Shown one piece after another: positions 63,394 to 64,000 of a stretch of 64,000 nt of DNA. The notes below the pieces were generated by a model. That model saw only the letters and a list, made by a program, of their open reading frames with translations. It was not told the DNA's origin and searched no databases. The translations under genes and the position numbers were made by a program. How positions within the stretch are numbered: position 1 is the stretch's first letter; every line of letters begins with the position of its first letter. Source of the DNA: Sulfolobales archaeon HS-7 (lineage in GTDB: Archaea; Thermoproteota; Thermoprotei_A; Sulfolobales; Sulfolobaceae); assembly GCA_019704295.1 (NCBI GenBank), contig AP024596.1, forward strand, positions 744,001 to 808,000, read 5' to 3'.

Positions 63394-64000
63394 TCCTAGA
63401 TGAGATCATAGATGAATTATCCTTCTTTATTAAGAGAAATAAGATATTAAATTGTTGTATAAGTCCTTTTTATACTGCTGTTACTACTGAGGCTGGCGTA
63501 GGTATTGCTCACACTATAATTTCAGGAGAAAATAAGTTATCTGGAAAAATAGTAGGTCTTCAGTTAGACGAGTTAGTAAAAAATAGAGACATGACATACA
63601 ATTCAATAATAGTGGCTGCTCTAAACGCGATTACGATAAGCAAGGATTGGGAAGAAGGGGACATTTCGGATAAACTACAAGGAGGTAAGCTATGTATATT
63701 CGGATATAATCCAAGGCGTACTTATCCACAATTTAAAAAGATTGTGGTTTACGATTTTGCCTTAACTAGTAGTAAAGAAGATAGCGAGATAATTTTAAAC
63801 CCTTTTTCGAGTTTCAGAGAGGAAGAATGTGATTCCGCGATAATATACGGTTCTACGTTAGTTAATAATACTATTGACGATATAATCAATCATTTAGAGG
63901 CCGAGAATGTAGTCTTATCTGGAGTGTCAGTGATCGATTCACCACATACTTTAAAAAAATACCATTTTACACATATAGTTAAACCCTTTTTCATGGATAA
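63390..64000 (+). CDS. DUF364/DUF4213-type protein, partial at window end
   Basis: Open from the ATG at 63390 to the end of the window (203 codons), starting MILDEIIDELSFFIKRNK. The segments SPFYTAVTTEAGVGIAHTI, DISDKLQGGKLCIFGYNPR and DSAIIYGSTLVNNTIDDIINHL resemble DUF4213/DUF364 proteins, suspected metal-chelator or enolase-N-like folds found near heavy-metal or molybdopterin genes. Start and stop overlap with the nucleotidyltransferase by 4 bp (ATGA), so translation is coupled. Confidence 0.65.
   Translation, partial: MILDEIIDELSFFIKRNKILNCCISPFYTAVTTEAGVGIAHTIISGENKLSGKIVGLQLDELVKNRDMTYNSIIVAALNAITISKDWEEGDISDKLQGGKLCIFGYNPRRTYPQFKKIVVYDFALTSSKEDSEIILNPFSSFREEECDSAIIYGSTLVNNTIDDIINHLEAENVVLSGVSVIDSPHTLKKYHFTHIVKPFFMD

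Overview
The window looks like chromosomal DNA of a thermoacidophilic crenarchaeon of the order Sulfolobales. The evidence is an AT-rich genome with very compact operons, a split RNA polymerase largest subunit (rpoA1/rpoA2) next to rpoB and rpoH, an Orc1/Cdc6 initiator, Pcc1, TiaS, two beta-CASP nucleases (aCPSF1 and aCPSF2 types), sn-glycerol-1-phosphate dehydrogenase (archaeal lipids), an ESCRT-III-like protein, a membrane-anchored HerA-type ATPase resembling CedB, and many relics of IS families common in Sulfolobus. The genus cannot be fixed from the sequence alone.

Layout. 0-6 kb: RNase P RNA, an atypical SDR, an orphan membrane/coiled-coil protein, a thioredoxin-like protein, then a patch of IS debris. 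6-15 kb: TusA-like protein, Orc1/Cdc6, DUF99 protein, tRNA-Gly, TauE/DUF1634 transporter pair, NAC, aCPSF2-type nuclease, tRNA-Phe with a short intron, threonine dehydratase, HIT protein, and at 14.72-15.06 kb an intergenic region with three ORB-type sites and AT-rich DNA that reads as a replication origin. 15-29 kb: the translation/transcription block tRNA-Ser, rps10, tuf, (bfn and rps7 on the opposite strand), rps12, nusA, rpl30e, rpoA2, rpoA1, rpoB, rpoH, tRNA-Ala, interrupted by a decayed TnpB element. 29-30.3 kb: an IS630/ISC1048-like element with both terminal inverted repeats and a broken transposase. 30.3-48.5 kb: mostly minus-strand housekeeping genes: hisS, tRNA endonuclease structural subunit, a short TFIIB-like factor, thyX, metG-beta, purB, nth, SPOUT methyltransferase, ileS, thioesterase, DUF447, HAD hydrolase, EF-2, XPF-type nuclease, prefoldin beta, pcc1. 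48.6-57.4 kb: two MITE-like elements, the CedB-like ATPase, a decayed YVTN-type beta-propeller gene, tiaS, a RAM-domain protein, AbrB-PhoU regulator, ESCRT-III-like protein, single-ribbon TFS-like protein. 57.4-64 kb: aCPSF1, egsA, a winged-helix regulator, superoxide dismutase, sugar nucleotidyltransferase, and a DUF364-type protein that runs off the window.

Functionally the window is a core information-processing region: replication start, RNA polymerase core, elongation factors, ribosomal proteins, tRNA processing (RNase P, endonuclease, TiaS, KEOPS) and RNA decay. Insertion debris is confined to the spaces between operons: a TIR-bearing MITE family (copies at 5.8, 32.7, 36.8, 48.6, 49.2, 53.7 and 56.0 kb), a second dispersed repeat that seems to be the left part of a DDE-type IS (5.1, 18.3, 28.8, 37.0, 56.8 kb), a three-copy repeat of about 180 bp, and IS200/IS605 TnpB relics. 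No CRISPR array or rRNA gene was seen. The most valuable leads are the origin-like ORB cluster 7 kb from its presumed initiator gene, the apparent ATT start codon of rpl30e, the structured hairpin before tRNA-Phe, the decayed beta-propeller, and several short paralogues (TFB-like, TFS-like, CdvB-like).
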